Positions 24,310 to 33,924 are shown, counted from the first letter of the stretch. The stretch is DNA of 64,000 nucleotides from Vibrio diabolicus (GCA_001048675.1 CCKK01000020.1:1178001-1242000); one strand, 5' to 3'. Program-made: numbers and translations. The notes: a model not told the origin generated them from the sequence alone.

Positions 24310-24344
24310 CATGTGGGCGATAATTATAGGCGTAGTTCAAAGGC

Positions 24345-24413
24345 TTACCTAGCACTCTTTTTCGCCTTTCTTGCAACCTTAGTTTCATTCTCAAAACTGA
24401 TGCAATCACGCAT
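24345..24413 (-). CDS. Possible 22-residue basic peptide
   Basis: ATG 24413 to TAA 24345 reads MRDCISFENETKVARKAKK and three further residues. The basic end and the strong terminator 36 bp downstream hint at a small transcript, but the ribosome site is poor. A longer overlapping frame (from ATG 24391) runs through the terminator and is less likely. Very tentative. Confidence 0.22.
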   Translation of the reverse strand: MRDCISFENETKVARKAKKSAR

Positions 24414-24756
24414 ATTTAATAAAGTATTGTTAAACAAAGAAAAGTGATTTTCATCGTGACTGATAATGAGGATGAGCTTCCCGGAATTATTGACTTGAAA
24501 TTACGCCTAGTAAACTCGAAGGCTGCAATAATAGCGTTAAAAGGCCTTAATCTGCACAGCAAAAACTTTGAAGTGATAGACAAATGCATTCATATATTTG
24601 TAAATCCGTTTATGGATTTGTCTACCAGTTCAATATTTCACCTTTTTTGAGAAATCTTTAGCCGCTTTTTTGTGTGAAACGCCAAAAAAGAACAGACAAT
24701 CAAAGCGTGGTATATGACCACACTTGTCTATCCCCACTCAGCTTTGGGAGGCGTTT
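24414..24756. other. Intergenic region
   Basis: A 68-codon plus-strand frame starting with GTG 24444 (containing DNEDELPGIIDLKLRL) is present but has no good ribosome site. Otherwise I see only a short hairpin near 24602-24619 and a promoter-sized AT-rich stretch before 24757. Confidence 0.3.
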
Positions 24757-24960
24757 ATGAAAAGTAGCAAACTTGGCCATGTGATGTCTTTCAGCAGAAT
24801 GTTTTCCTTCATTGCGTTTTTGACGGCTACATTCGCATGGATTCTCAGCATGTATGCCCTATTTACTGTTTCTGTAGTGGCTCTTGTGGTCAGCGCAATT
24901 CTCTACCTCAAAGACAGGTTTTATCAAAACAAGAAAACGACCACAGAAAAGAGCGCCTAG
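24757..24960 (+). CDS. Small inner-membrane protein, two helices
   Basis: 67 residues from ATG 24757, which has a strong GGGAGG 6 bp upstream. Two adjacent membrane helices (SFIAFLTATFAWILSMYALF and TVSVVALVVSAILYL) are followed by a basic tail (KDRFYQNKKTTTEK), so both ends are likely cytoplasmic. No family recognised. The stop lies inside a bidirectional terminator shared with the next gene. Confidence 0.6.
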   Translation: MKSSKLGHVMSFSRMFSFIAFLTATFAWILSMYALFTVSVVALVVSAILYLKDRFYQNKKTTTEKSA

Positions 24961-24970
24961 CGCTCTTTTC
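24946..24970. terminator. Bidirectional terminator overlapping two gene ends
   Basis: GAAAAGAGCGC / GCGCTCTTTTC with a three-base loop overlaps the stop codons of the two convergent membrane-protein genes. Confidence 0.85.
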
Positions 24971-25497
24971 TATTGAATGTAATTTTCCTGTGACTTGATA
25001 TAGTTATCAATCCGTTCGAGTTCGTGAAAATAGCCATACACCGCAATGCGATTAATCTCAGCATCCAAGCAAAGCCTCTCATCTTTCACCATAGCTTCAA
25101 TCGACATCCCACTGGACGCGATTGTGAAAGGTGGGCACGCTGAGTAACCATTATTTTCTGCAATATACTTCAATCGCCCAAATTCCAAAATTTGAACTGG
25201 AATAGCAACGATAAGGGACAAGACAACTGTTATGGTTATCACTTTAATCGGCACTTTGACTAACTGTGTCGTTCGATCAAATAAAATATAAACCAATAAT
25301 GTAGGACACAAGAGTAAGCTTGCGATACTTAAAACATATGACGCATCAATGTAGACCACTTGAAAGCCACTACTGAGCTGAAGCGGTAGAGATTCGAAAG
25401 CGAAATGATGATAAAGGCGATAAATGGAGTAAATGATCAGTAATATGAAAATAAGCAACACGAAAGCTGTGTGAAATGGATGCTTCTGTTTTGTCAT
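24970..25497 (-). CDS. Uncharacterised membrane protein
   Basis: 175 residues from ATG 25497 (AGGT upstream). Three hydrophobic helices are visible: FVLLIFILLIIYSIYRLY, YVLSIASLLLCPTLLVYILF and VITITVVLSLIVAIPVQIL. A soluble C-terminal part follows (SACPPFTIASSGMSIEAMVKDERLCLDAEINR) with two cysteines that could pair outside the membrane. It may belong to the DUF1240-type group of enterobacterial and vibrio membrane proteins; I am not certain. Function unknown. Confidence 0.6.
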   Translation of the reverse strand: MTKQKHPFHTAFVLLIFILLIIYSIYRLYHHFAFESLPLQLSSGFQVVYIDASYVLSIASLLLCPTLLVYILFDRTTQLVKVPIKVITITVVLSLIVAIPVQILEFGRLKYIAENNGYSACPPFTIASSGMSIEAMVKDERLCLDAEINRIAVYGYFHELERIDNYIKSQENYIQ

Positions 25498-25675
25498 TTC
25501 TATTACCTTGAGCTTGTAGTTGAGGAGATGCAAGAGAGCGGCTTAGCTTCATCTTCGAAAAGAAATATTAAACTGCTAGCAAAAGCATGCTCTCCCATTT
25601 CTGAGAAGTGCGTGACGAATCAACGTTTAATGTAACTTACAAATCTACCAATATATCAATATCTTACGGACACAA

Positions 25676-25702
25676 AAAAGGATGCCACTTGGGCACCCTT
25701 TT
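25676..25702 (-). terminator. Terminator after gnd
   Basis: On the minus strand AAAAGGGTGCC / GGCATCCTTTT with one G-T pair and a trailing T run, 27 bp after the gnd stop. Confidence 0.8.
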
Positions 25703-25728
25703 GCTTTTATCCGTTTACTGACTGCGGA

Positions 25729-27177
25729 TTAAACGTCGTAAGTTGTAGACGCTGTGTCGCCGCCTGTACCAGTCCAGTTCGTGTGGAAGAATTCACCACG
25801 CTCACGGTCGATACGCTCGTAAGTGTGAGCACCGAAGTAGTCACGTTGAGCTTGCAGTAGGTTCGCAGGTAGACGAGCTGTTGTGTAACCGTCTAGGAAC
25901 GTTAGTGCAGAAGTCGTACATGGCATTGGGATGCCTGCTTCTAGAGACTTAGCCGCCACTTTACGCCATGCTACTAGGCTGTTTTGTAGGATACCTTTGA
26001 AGTAATCATCAGAGCCTAGGAATGCTAGTTCTGGATTCGCTTCGTATGCATCACGGATGTTGCCTAGGAACGCGCTGCGGATGATACAACCACCACGCCA
26101 CATAAGAGCAACGTTACCGTAGTTTAGGTCCCAGCCATTCTCGTTTGATGCTTCGCGCATTAGCATAAAGCCTTGAGCGTAAGAGATGATCTTAGACGCT
26201 AGAAGCGCTTGACGTAGTGCGTCAACCCACTCTTGCTTATCACCTTCAACTGGTGTGATTGTCTTACCGAACAGTTTCTCAGCTTCAACACGTTGATCTT
26301 TTAGTGCAGATAGACAGCGAGAGAATACGGACTCAGAGATTAGCGTTAGAGGAATACCTAGGTCTAGAGCGTTGATACCCGTCCATTTACCTGTACCTTT
26401 TTGGCCAGCAGTGTCTAGGATTTTCTCAACTAGAGGCTCACCGTCTTCGTCTTTGTAGCCAAGGATGTCAGCCGTAATTTCAACAAGGTAGCTGTTTAGC
26501 TCAGTGTTGTTCCACTCAGCGAATACTGCTTGCATCTCGTCTGCAGACATACCAAGACCGTCTTTCATGAACTGGTAAGCTTCTGTGATCAGCTGCATGT
26601 CGCCGTATTCGATGCCGTTGTGAACCATTTTAACGAAGTGACCTGCACCGTCGTTACCAACCCAGTCACAACAAGGCTCACCTGCATCAGTTTTTGCAGA
26701 GATACCTTGGAAGATTGGCTTAACCGCTTCCCAAGCTTCTGGAGCGCCGCCAGGCATGATAGATGGGCCAAAACGTGCACCTTCTTCACCACCAGATACG
26801 CCAGTACCGATGAAGTGGATGCCTTTTTCGCGTAGTGCAGCAACACGACGGTTTGTATCTGGGTAGTTTGTGTTACCACCATCGATGATGATGTCGCCTT
26901 TGTCTAGTAGAGGGACTAGCGCGTCGATGAATTTGTCTACCACATCACCTGCGCGAACCATTAGCATCACTTTACGTGGCGTTTCTAGCTTCTCTACTAG
27001 TTCTTCTAGAGAGTATGCACCGATGATGTTCGTGCCTTTCGCTGGTCCTTCCAGAAACTCGTCTACTTTGGCAGCAGTACGGTTGTGAGCGACCACTTTA
27101 AAACCGTGGTCGTTCATGTTTAGGATAAGGTTTTGACCCATTACCGCTAGGCCAATTACACCGATATCACCTTTCAT
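25729..27177 (-). CDS. gnd: 6-phosphogluconate dehydrogenase, decarboxylating
   Basis: 482 residues. It oxidises 6-phosphogluconate to ribulose 5-phosphate and CO2 with NADP+. The dinucleotide motif IGVIGLAVMGQNL is at the N-terminus; substrate and catalytic stretches GVSGGEEGARFGPSIMPGG, KMVHNGIEYGDMQLI and GQKGTGKWTGINAL are intact. ATG 27177 has GGAG upstream; the longer in-frame start at 27222 begins inside the pgl end and is not needed. It lies 37 bp after pgl, closing the zwf-pgl-gnd unit. Confidence 0.97.
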   Translation of the reverse strand: MKGDIGVIGLAVMGQNLILNMNDHGFKVVAHNRTAAKVDEFLEGPAKGTNIIGAYSLEELVEKLETPRKVMLMVRAGDVVDKFIDALVPLLDKGDIIIDGGNTNYPDTNRRVAALREKGIHFIGTGVSGGEEGARFGPSIMPGGAPEAWEAVKPIFQGISAKTDAGEPCCDWVGNDGAGHFVKMVHNGIEYGDMQLITEAYQFMKDGLGMSADEMQAVFAEWNNTELNSYLVEITADILGYKDEDGEPLVEKILDTAGQKGTGKWTGINALDLGIPLTLISESVFSRCLSALKDQRVEAEKLFGKTITPVEGDKQEWVDALRQALLASKIISYAQGFMLMREASNENGWDLNYGNVALMWRGGCIIRSAFLGNIRDAYEANPELAFLGSDDYFKGILQNSLVAWRKVAAKSLEAGIPMPCTTSALTFLDGYTTARLPANLLQAQRDYFGAHTYERIDRERGEFFHTNWTGTGGDTASTTYDV

Positions 27178-27214
27178 TGTTTCTCTCCAATTTTGTTTCA
27201 TTGACGAGCAGCGT

Positions 27215-27931
27215 TTAAGCAATTTTTGCTGCTGCGTCCAAATCTAAATACCATTCCGTCAGGCCAGATTTCGCTTGAATCTTAGCCGCTGGGTATGGCA
27301 GTGCGTGTGCAGGTGAACTGTTGATCTCTTCAACGATGTCCGCTTTTCCTGCACCCAGCACTAAGTAACTGATGCGTTTTGCTGCTTCTAAAACGCGTGC
27401 CGTTTTTGACACACGAAGCTGGCCTGACTCAGGATGAAGCGCCACAAGAGATAGATTCGCATCATCATAATTGGTTTGGCCAGGGAACAGAGAAGCTGTG
27501 TGACCATCTGCACCAACACCTAATAAGATCCAGTCAAACACAGGGGTTCCGTTTTCAGTCGGAATCACCTCTGACATCTCTTTCGCAAAGCGTTCCGCTT
27601 CCATTTTAGGGTCATCTTCACCGCGAATACGGTGGATGTTTTCTGTTGGAATGTTTACTTGGCTAAACAGTAGCGCGTTCGCTTCTCCGTAGTTGCTTTC
27701 CGCATCGTCAGGTGCGACACAACGTTCGTCACCCCACCAGAAGTGGAGGTTTTGCCACTGAATAGAGGTTGCGTAAGCCTCTGAAGCCAACAGTTTGAAC
27801 AGCATTTTAGGAGTGCTGCCGCCAGAAAGAGAGATGTGAACAGGTCGGCCCATTTCGCTGAACGCTTTCATGTCGTTAGCTAGGCTTTCAACTACCTGCT
27901 CTGCTGTTTGGTAGATCTTATGGTTGATCAT
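27215..27931 (-). CDS. pgl: 6-phosphogluconolactonase
   Basis: 238 residues of the DevB/SOL family. It hydrolyses 6-phosphogluconolactone. Motifs include HISLSGGSTPKMLF, HFWWGDERCVAPDDAESNYGEA and LGVGADGHTASLFPG. Its ATG overlaps the zwf stop (ATGA), so translation is coupled to zwf. Function is clear from motifs and context. Confidence 0.96.
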   Translation of the reverse strand: MINHKIYQTAEQVVESLANDMKAFSEMGRPVHISLSGGSTPKMLFKLLASEAYATSIQWQNLHFWWGDERCVAPDDAESNYGEANALLFSQVNIPTENIHRIRGEDDPKMEAERFAKEMSEVIPTENGTPVFDWILLGVGADGHTASLFPGQTNYDDANLSLVALHPESGQLRVSKTARVLEAAKRISYLVLGAGKADIVEEINSSPAHALPYPAAKIQAKSGLTEWYLDLDAAAKIA

Positions 27932-29433
27932 AGTTCACAGTAATCCGTATCTGTTAAGTTTTTACATGGGAAGCGCCAAGCTCGACCATCACGCTGTAGC
28001 AGGTCGTCTGACTCTTTAGGACCCCATGTGCCGCATGCGTACCCGAAGAGGGATTGTGGATCTTGTTTAAAGTCTAAAATTGGCTGTACGTACTGCCAAC
28101 ACGCTTCCACCGCATCACTACGTGCAAATAGCGTAGCATCACCATTCAAAGCATCAAGTAGAAGACGCTCATACGCAGTTAGCATTTGCGTTTCTTGTAG
28201 ATCAGCGTAATGGAAGTTCATTTTCACTTCTTTCGCTTCAAAACCTGCGCCTGGCTCTTTCAAGCCAAAGCTCATTTGAATACCTTCGTCTGGCTGAATG
28301 CGAATGATCAGCTTGTTTTCTGGTGCGTTTTGACCAAACACTGGGTGCGGTGTTTGTTTAAAGTGGATAACCACTTCAGTCACGCGTGTTGGAAGACGCT
28401 TACCAGTACGCACGTAGAATGGCACGCCATTCCAACGCCAGTTGTTAATGTAGGCTTTCAAACCGATGTAAGTTTCGGTACGAGAATCATCTGCAACCCC
28501 CGGCTCTTCACGGTAGCCACGTAGACTTTGTCCACGAACTTCAGAAGCGGTGTATTGACCTAATACTAGATCGTTACGCAGAGCGTTTTCGTCCAAAGGT
28601 TTTAGACACTGGAGTACTTTAACGACTTCATCACGCATCGAATCTGCATTGATCTGTGCAGGTGGCTCCATACCCACCATCGCCAATACTTGTAGCAGGT
28701 GGTTTTGGAACATATCGCGCACGGCACCCGAGTTGTCGTAGTAACCACCACGCTCCTCTACGCCGAGGAATTCTGCGCCCGTGATTTCAACATAATCAAT
28801 GAAGTTACGGTTCCAAAGCGGCTCAAACATCGCGTTTGAGAAACGAAGTACAAGAAGGTTTTGTACCGTCTCTTTACCTAAGTAATGGTCAATTCGGAAG
28901 ATTTGATGCTCTTGGAAGTGCTCGTGAATTTCTTTATCCAGAATACGCGCTGATTCAAGGTCATAACCGAATGGTTTCTCAATAATCAGGCGTTTCCAAC
29001 CATCTTCTTCTTTGTTTAGGCCGTGTGCTGCAAGACTTGCAGGAATCACACTGTATAAACTTGGTGGGGTTGCTAAGTAGAAAAGCGTATTGCGCTGATC
29101 GAAACGATATTCGTCAGCAAGTTGGTCTAAACGAGAAGATAGCTTACTGTAATCTTGTGTGTCAGAAGTATTGATAGCTTGGTAGTGCAGATGGTTAATA
29201 AATGCATCAAGCGTTTCTGGCTCAGTCTTTTCCATTTCCTGAAGCGATTTTTTCAGCTTCGCGCGGTAAGACTCATCACTGTATTCAGTGCGACTTACAC
29301 CCAGAATGGCAAAATTTTCTGGAAGCTGCTTGTTCGCATAGAGGTGGTATAAAGCAGGAATGAGCTTACGGTATGTAAGGTCACCTGAAGCACCAAAAAT
29401 AACGATGCTGCTGTTTTCTGGTATTACCATCAT
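27928..29433 (-). CDS. zwf: Glucose-6-phosphate 1-dehydrogenase
   Basis: 501 residues. First enzyme of the oxidative pentose phosphate pathway. The N-terminal nucleotide motif IVIFGASGDLTYRKLIPALY and the substrate motif RIDHYLGKE (catalytic His region) are intact, as are EKPFGYDL and YVRTGKRLP. The two leading Met codons make the exact start uncertain by one residue. It heads the zwf-pgl-gnd operon. A palindrome about 100 bp upstream (29528-29550) could be an operator. Confidence 0.97.
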   Translation of the reverse strand: MMVIPENSSIVIFGASGDLTYRKLIPALYHLYANKQLPENFAILGVSRTEYSDESYRAKLKKSLQEMEKTEPETLDAFINHLHYQAINTSDTQDYSKLSSRLDQLADEYRFDQRNTLFYLATPPSLYSVIPASLAAHGLNKEEDGWKRLIIEKPFGYDLESARILDKEIHEHFQEHQIFRIDHYLGKETVQNLLVLRFSNAMFEPLWNRNFIDYVEITGAEFLGVEERGGYYDNSGAVRDMFQNHLLQVLAMVGMEPPAQINADSMRDEVVKVLQCLKPLDENALRNDLVLGQYTASEVRGQSLRGYREEPGVADDSRTETYIGLKAYINNWRWNGVPFYVRTGKRLPTRVTEVVIHFKQTPHPVFGQNAPENKLIIRIQPDEGIQMSFGLKEPGAGFEAKEVKMNFHYADLQETQMLTAYERLLLDALNGDATLFARSDAVEACWQYVQPILDFKQDPQSLFGYACGTWGPKESDDLLQRDGRAWRFPCKNLTDTDYCEL

Positions 29434-29527
29434 CTTTCCCTTAAAAACGAGGTACTTATTGTGTGCCCGGATACGGCTAAAGGATGAGCCAACCCTATCA
29501 ATGGCACCTCAAAATAGAAAATTGGTC

Positions 29528-29550
29528 TTACCTATTACGTTGATAGGTAA
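29528..29550. promoter_or_regulatory. Palindrome upstream of zwf
   Basis: TTACCTAT-TACGTTG-ATAGGTAA is a perfect 8-7-8 inverted repeat 95-117 bp upstream of zwf. It does not match the HexR pattern. It could be a repressor site or a transcript hairpin. Confidence 0.35.
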
Positions 29551-29911
29551 AGTCTATAGGCCCAAAGAACCTCAAGAAGTAGCACTCCCAAATCTTTTGG
29601 AAACACGACGTATTAAGGTCATTTAGGTCACTTATGTCTCAAAAGTACACACTGTACTCGCTGGAGGAGAGTCCGACACGGTGCAGTATTGTCTACGACT
29701 ATTTGATTTACATCAACACTTGCCAGTGCAAACGTTTAAATAAGTTGCACAAAACATCATAAATATTTGTATTTTATGGATAAAAAAAGTTGCACTAACG
29801 TAAGACAAAAATTAAGCAAAAACTCTAATATGGACAATCCTTACCCACCCTTGCAATCCATTACAACTTTATTGTGATCTATGTAGCCTGAATTTTATCC
29901 TCTCACTCTAT
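29551..29911. other. Intergenic region between zwf and the AraC gene
   Basis: About 360 bp holding the divergent promoters. A short AGTAC-N5-GTACT repeat occurs at 29644-29658. No gene is supported. Confidence 0.4.
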
Positions 29912-29930
29912 TGATAATGATACTCAATTA
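29912..29930 (+). promoter_or_regulatory. Fur box upstream of the AraC-GyrI regulator
   Basis: TGATAATGATACTCAATTA matches the Fur consensus (GATAATGATAATCATTATC) in its left two thirds and lies 40 bp before the start at 29970, overlapping the likely core promoter. Confidence 0.6.
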
Positions 29931-29969
29931 AAGATAATGAGGATATTATTAATGCGAAAGTAGAATGTC

Positions 29970-30902
29970 ATGAAACCAGGCACAAAGAATCTGCACCCGA
30001 TAAACCGAATACACTCTGTGCTTGATTACATTCACAACAATCTAGATATCGCACTTAGTGTGGATGAAATCTCGAAAGCAAGCTGCTGGTCACGTTGGCA
30101 ACTGCAACGCGTTTTCCAGCAACACACTGGCGTATCCGTCGCTCACTATATTAGAGAGCTTAAACTAAGCCTTGCAGCTGAACGCTTAATCCATACATCA
30201 GATCGCTCGTTAGATATTGCGATAGAAATGGGGTTTGCTTCTGAACATGCATTCAGTCGAGCGTTCAAAAATATGTTTTCAAAGAGTCCTCGGGATTATC
30301 GTAAAGCTCAGCAACTAACGGGCTTGAGGCAACCTTTAACATTGCGCGATACACCAGAAGACGAAAATAGACATAAGTGCTTTATCGAAGTTCGAATAGA
30401 AACAAAACCTGCTTTTGTGCTTGCTGGTTATCATGAACCTATTTATGGATTGTTTTCCGCAACGCCCAACTTCCAATCCAAAGTGCCCTCTCTGTGGTCA
30501 CAGCTCTATTCATCTGAAAACCATACTCATCTGGAAAGAAACTATCTTGGTGTGATTGACGTAACAAAAGCGTATTCAAGCAACCAGCAACTCGAGTATT
30601 GGGCAGGTTATGAGTACAACTCAGCGTCAAGAACTTCAATATCCAAAGGCTCTACGCAAGAACCAGATCTTCTGGTTGTTCCTGAGCAAACCTACGCAGT
30701 GATTACGCACATAGGTAAAGCATCAAATCTAGCGGCGACGCTTGAGTGGTTCATTTTTCACTGGCTCCCCTATTCCAATTATCACGGTATTGATGGCTAC
30801 GAGTTAGAAGTTTATCCAGAAGACTATGATGTTGAGAGCGAGAATGCCCAAATGCATTACTGGATACCTGTCAAACCGAACGAAGCCATGTCCATTAGAT
30901 AG
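29970..30902 (+). CDS. AraC-family regulator with C-terminal GyrI-like domain
   Basis: 310 residues in the reversed Rob-like order: the AraC double helix-turn-helix is N-terminal (about 12-112; LSVDEISKASCWSRWQLQRVFQQHTG and LDIAIEMGFASEHAFSRAFK). A GyrI-like effector-binding domain follows (about 140-305; FIEVRIETKPAFVLAGYHEPI, PEQTYAVITHIGKASNL, GYELEVYPEDYD). A Fur box precedes it, and a TonB-dependent receptor with its own Fur box follows 118 bp later. It probably activates the receptor when a siderophore is sensed. The ligand is unknown. Confidence 0.88.
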   Translation: MKPGTKNLHPINRIHSVLDYIHNNLDIALSVDEISKASCWSRWQLQRVFQQHTGVSVAHYIRELKLSLAAERLIHTSDRSLDIAIEMGFASEHAFSRAFKNMFSKSPRDYRKAQQLTGLRQPLTLRDTPEDENRHKCFIEVRIETKPAFVLAGYHEPIYGLFSATPNFQSKVPSLWSQLYSSENHTHLERNYLGVIDVTKAYSSNQQLEYWAGYEYNSASRTSISKGSTQEPDLLVVPEQTYAVITHIGKASNLAATLEWFIFHWLPYSNYHGIDGYELEVYPEDYDVESENAQMHYWIPVKPNEAMSIR

Positions 30903-30974
30903 AAGCCTAAGCACTTAGGTTCTGGCTTTGCACCAAATTGTTAACTTTTCCTTATTTTTTTCGCTATAGAATGC

Positions 30975-30993
30975 AAACAACAATCATTATCAA
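30975..30993 (+). promoter_or_regulatory. Fur box upstream of the TonB-dependent receptor
   Basis: AAACAACAATCATTATCAA contains the right-hand Fur half AATCATTATC and lies 28 bp before ATG 31021. Confidence 0.55.
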
Positions 30994-31020
30994 CAAATAA
31001 AAGTAGTGGAATTAATAAAT

Positions 31021-33156
31021 ATGGAAAGTCCGAATCGATTTCATCGTTCTGCGGTTGCAGTCGTGGTATCCGCGCTTATTGCTGGTCACGCCAGTGCCAC
31101 TGAGAGCACTTCTCAGCACGAAACTATCACAGTACTTGGCGAAACATACCGAAACACCGCAACTAAAACCGTTTTAGAACCGGAAGAAACGCCGCAAGCG
31201 ATCACGGTAATCACTAAAGATGACATGGACCTACGCGGCGTAAACTCGGTGAGCGAAGCATTGCGTTACGCGCCTGGCGTAAATACAGAGCTGCGTGGCG
31301 GTGCCGTTTCTCGCCTTGACCTGTTCAATATTCGTGGTTTTATCAACTACACCAACTTTTATGACGGTCTGCCTTTACTTTACAATGGTTGGAACCTTCA
31401 ACCTCAGGTCGATTCCGTTGCCCTTGAACAAATCGAGGTTTTTAAAGGGCCAACGTCTGTTCTTTACGGCAATATTCCACCAGGAGGTATGGTCAATATT
31501 ATCGCCAAGGCGCCTCAGTCAACACCTTCGCACTCTGTCTCGATTAGTACTGGGACTAACAGCCTAAAAGAACTGACGTTCGACACCACAGGACAAATTG
31601 GTGACTCTAATGTTGATTACCGTATTATCGGCCTCGCAAAACAGCGAGATGGTCAAGCCGATACTTCTGAAGACGAACGTTATGTCCTCGCTCCATCTTT
31701 CAATTGGCAAGCGACAGAAAGCACCTTAGTCAACGTGAATGTTTACTATCAAAATGATCCATCAGCAGGTATCTATACGACCGTGCCAGCGTCTGGCTCA
31801 GTGATTGACAACCCACTTGGCTCGATGTCACCAAGCACTTATTTGGGGGATGAGGACTGGAACACTTACGAACGCGAAGTTCTGATGATGGGTTACAAAG
31901 TCCAACACGACTTTAACAACAATTGGCAATTTCTACAGAATGCCCGCTACATGACCGCCAATGCCTATCAGGAAAACACATATAACGGCGCACTTGAGGC
32001 GGATAACCGTACCGTTGGTCGAAATGCTTATTTAACCGATGAAAAGTCCAAATCCTTTGTGATTGACAACCAACTATCTGGCTACGTTAAAACAGGAAAT
32101 TTTGAACATAACTTATTGTTCGGGCTTGATTATCAGTATCTAGATTCGGATGTAAAATACAAAGATACGCTTGGGTATTCGCTAACTCAGGACATCTTTA
32201 ATCCTGACCACAACAGCATTGATCGTAATGCACTGAATTTTCAATACAAACAAAACTTAGATATCAAAACGAAGCAAATTGGCGTTTATTTGCAAGATCA
32301 AGTTCGTTACGACCAACTTGTAATGATTGCGGGTCTTCGTTGGGATAAATACGATTCAAATACAGACGCCGTGAGCGATTACCTAGGAGCAATATCCAAC
32401 AGCAAGGAAGAGTTAGACGACACCAACGTATCTTTCCGAGTCGGCGGTTTGTATGAACTCGACTTCGGCCTATCCCCATACCTTACTTACTCCGAGAGTT
32501 TTGAGCCGATTGCGGGTGCAGATGCCACAGGCAAAGCGTTTGAACCATCAACCGGTCATCAATGGGAGTTAGGCTTTAAATACGCACCATTATCTGGTGA
32601 TATCTCAGGTAACTTAGCACTCTTCCATATTACGAAGAAAAACGCGATCTTGACCGATCCGAATAATCCTTATGCACCGAACTATCAAGCTGGCGAAGTG
32701 GTATCACAGGGTGTTGAACTAGAAGCAAAGTGGCAAGCCACAGCACAAGCTGATTTCACTCTAGGCTACACGTATACCGATATGGAGATTACCGAAGACA
32801 GTTATTACAACCAAGAAGGTAAAACGCCGGTTTGGGTACCTGAGCAAACGGCCTCTCTATGGGCAAATTACTTCTTTGAAGGAAATCTTTCAGGCCTTCG
32901 TACCAGTGCTGGCGTTCGCTATGTCGGAGAAGCACAAATTGATGCACAGAATAGTCAAAAAGTACCGGACTACACCTTGTTTGATTTAGCAGCAAGTTAC
33001 GATTTCTCAACGGTATCTGAATCAATGAAAGGGGCTAGCGTCACCCTTTCTGCAAGCAATCTATTCGATAAAGAATACTATTCTTGTTACGACAAAAATA
33101 ACTGTTGGTTTGGCGCTGAGCGCTCTATTGAAGCGAAATTAGAATACAACTTCTAG
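31021..33156 (+). CDS. TonB-dependent siderophore receptor
   Basis: 711 residues. A signal peptide (SAVAVVVSALIAGHASA) is followed by a TonB box (ETITVLG), a plug domain (about 45-165; TPQAITVITKDDMDLRGV, IRGF, IEVFKGPTSVLYGNIPPGGMVNII) and a 22-strand barrel ending EAKLEYNF. The plug wording is typical of hydroxamate-type receptors (FhuE/FoxA/FcuA group). Iron limitation via Fur and the upstream AraC-GyrI protein should drive it. No siderophore synthesis gene is nearby, so it may import foreign siderophores. ATG 31021 was preferred over an upstream in-frame start at 31006. Confidence 0.93.
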   Translation: MESPNRFHRSAVAVVVSALIAGHASATESTSQHETITVLGETYRNTATKTVLEPEETPQAITVITKDDMDLRGVNSVSEALRYAPGVNTELRGGAVSRLDLFNIRGFINYTNFYDGLPLLYNGWNLQPQVDSVALEQIEVFKGPTSVLYGNIPPGGMVNIIAKAPQSTPSHSVSISTGTNSLKELTFDTTGQIGDSNVDYRIIGLAKQRDGQADTSEDERYVLAPSFNWQATESTLVNVNVYYQNDPSAGIYTTVPASGSVIDNPLGSMSPSTYLGDEDWNTYEREVLMMGYKVQHDFNNNWQFLQNARYMTANAYQENTYNGALEADNRTVGRNAYLTDEKSKSFVIDNQLSGYVKTGNFEHNLLFGLDYQYLDSDVKYKDTLGYSLTQDIFNPDHNSIDRNALNFQYKQNLDIKTKQIGVYLQDQVRYDQLVMIAGLRWDKYDSNTDAVSDYLGAISNSKEELDDTNVSFRVGGLYELDFGLSPYLTYSESFEPIAGADATGKAFEPSTGHQWELGFKYAPLSGDISGNLALFHITKKNAILTDPNNPYAPNYQAGEVVSQGVELEAKWQATAQADFTLGYTYTDMEITEDSYYNQEGKTPVWVPEQTASLWANYFFEGNLSGLRTSAGVRYVGEAQIDAQNSQKVPDYTLFDLAASYDFSTVSESMKGASVTLSASNLFDKEYYSCYDKNNCWFGAERSIEAKLEYNF

Positions 33157-33174
33157 TCTCTTGCAATAATTTGT

Positions 33175-33210
33175 AAAGCGATGGTTTCTACAATAAGCCA
33201 TCGCTTTTTA
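33175..33210 (+). terminator. Terminator after the TonB-dependent receptor
   Basis: AAAGCGATGG / CCATCGCTTT with a 13-base loop and a trailing T run. Confidence 0.88.
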
Positions 33211-33255
33211 TTTTGCATAGAGCATCAATATAAACGCTACCGCGTCACTTTTTTA

Positions 33256-33924
33256 TTAGCACCTTTCAGGCCTACCTACCGACCCATAGTTTAAATCAGC
33301 CTCTAGTTCACCAGTGCTGATCAGATACTCCAAATAGCGCCTTGCCGTTGTTCGGCTAGCACCGATCTTTTCGCCTGCCTCATCAGCGGTAAGCACACTA
33401 CCATTTGGGAACAACTCTCTGATCTTATCTAAGGTTACACCATCAATCCCTTTCGGTAATCGGTTCGGCAAGTTGTCTTGATTGGCGTGAGACTGCAGCA
33501 TTTTATCAACGAGGTTCTGATCCAAACTCTCTGCGATGTCTAGTTGTTGGCGTTGGGACACATACTTTTTCAGTGCGGCATCTAAGCGTGGAAACATCAC
33601 TGGTTTTAACAGGTAATCGACAACGCCACCTCTCATTGCCTGTTGTAGCGTATCGACATCCCTTGCCGCGGTAATCAAAATGACATCACAAGTTTGGTTG
33701 TTCGCACGTAATGTATTGAGTATCTCAAGCCCTGTTCCATCAGGAAGGTATACATCCATCAACAAGAGGTCTGGCTTAAGAATATCGAGTTGCATTTCCG
33801 CTTCCATTCTCGTGGTCGCAATGCCGACCACTTCCAAACCTGCCAATTGGCTTAAGTATTTGTGGTGCAGCTCAGCAATAGCCAGATCATCTTCAATGAT
33901 CATTACGCGAGTCGCCATACTCAT
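33256..33924 (-). CDS. CitB/DcuR/DpiA-family response regulator
   Basis: 222 residues. Receiver domain at 5-125 with acidic pocket EDD (11-13), phospho-acceptor Asp57 (LLLMDVYLPDG), switch Thr/Ala (ILITAA) and Lys (LLKPV). The C-terminal domain is the HTH type of this family (GVTLDKIRELFPNG ... GASRTTARRYLEYLISTGEL). Its ATG overlaps the sensor gene stop (ATGA), so the pair is translationally coupled. The target genes are not adjacent in any obvious way; C4-dicarboxylate or citrate metabolism is the family norm. Confidence 0.92.
   Translation of the reverse strand: MSMATRVMIIEDDLAIAELHHKYLSQLAGLEVVGIATTRMEAEMQLDILKPDLLLMDVYLPDGTGLEILNTLRANNQTCDVILITAARDVDTLQQAMRGGVVDYLLKPVMFPRLDAALKKYVSQRQQLDIAESLDQNLVDKMLQSHANQDNLPNRLPKGIDGVTLDKIRELFPNGSVLTADEAGEKIGASRTTARRYLEYLISTGELEADLNYGSVGRPERC

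Noticed and set aside
24191..24409. 72-codon minus-strand frame
   Set aside because: It runs through a strong terminator hairpin (24283-24309) and overlaps no ribosome site.
28210..28524. 104-codon plus-strand frame inside zwf
   Set aside because: Antisense shadow of a fully conserved enzyme gene.
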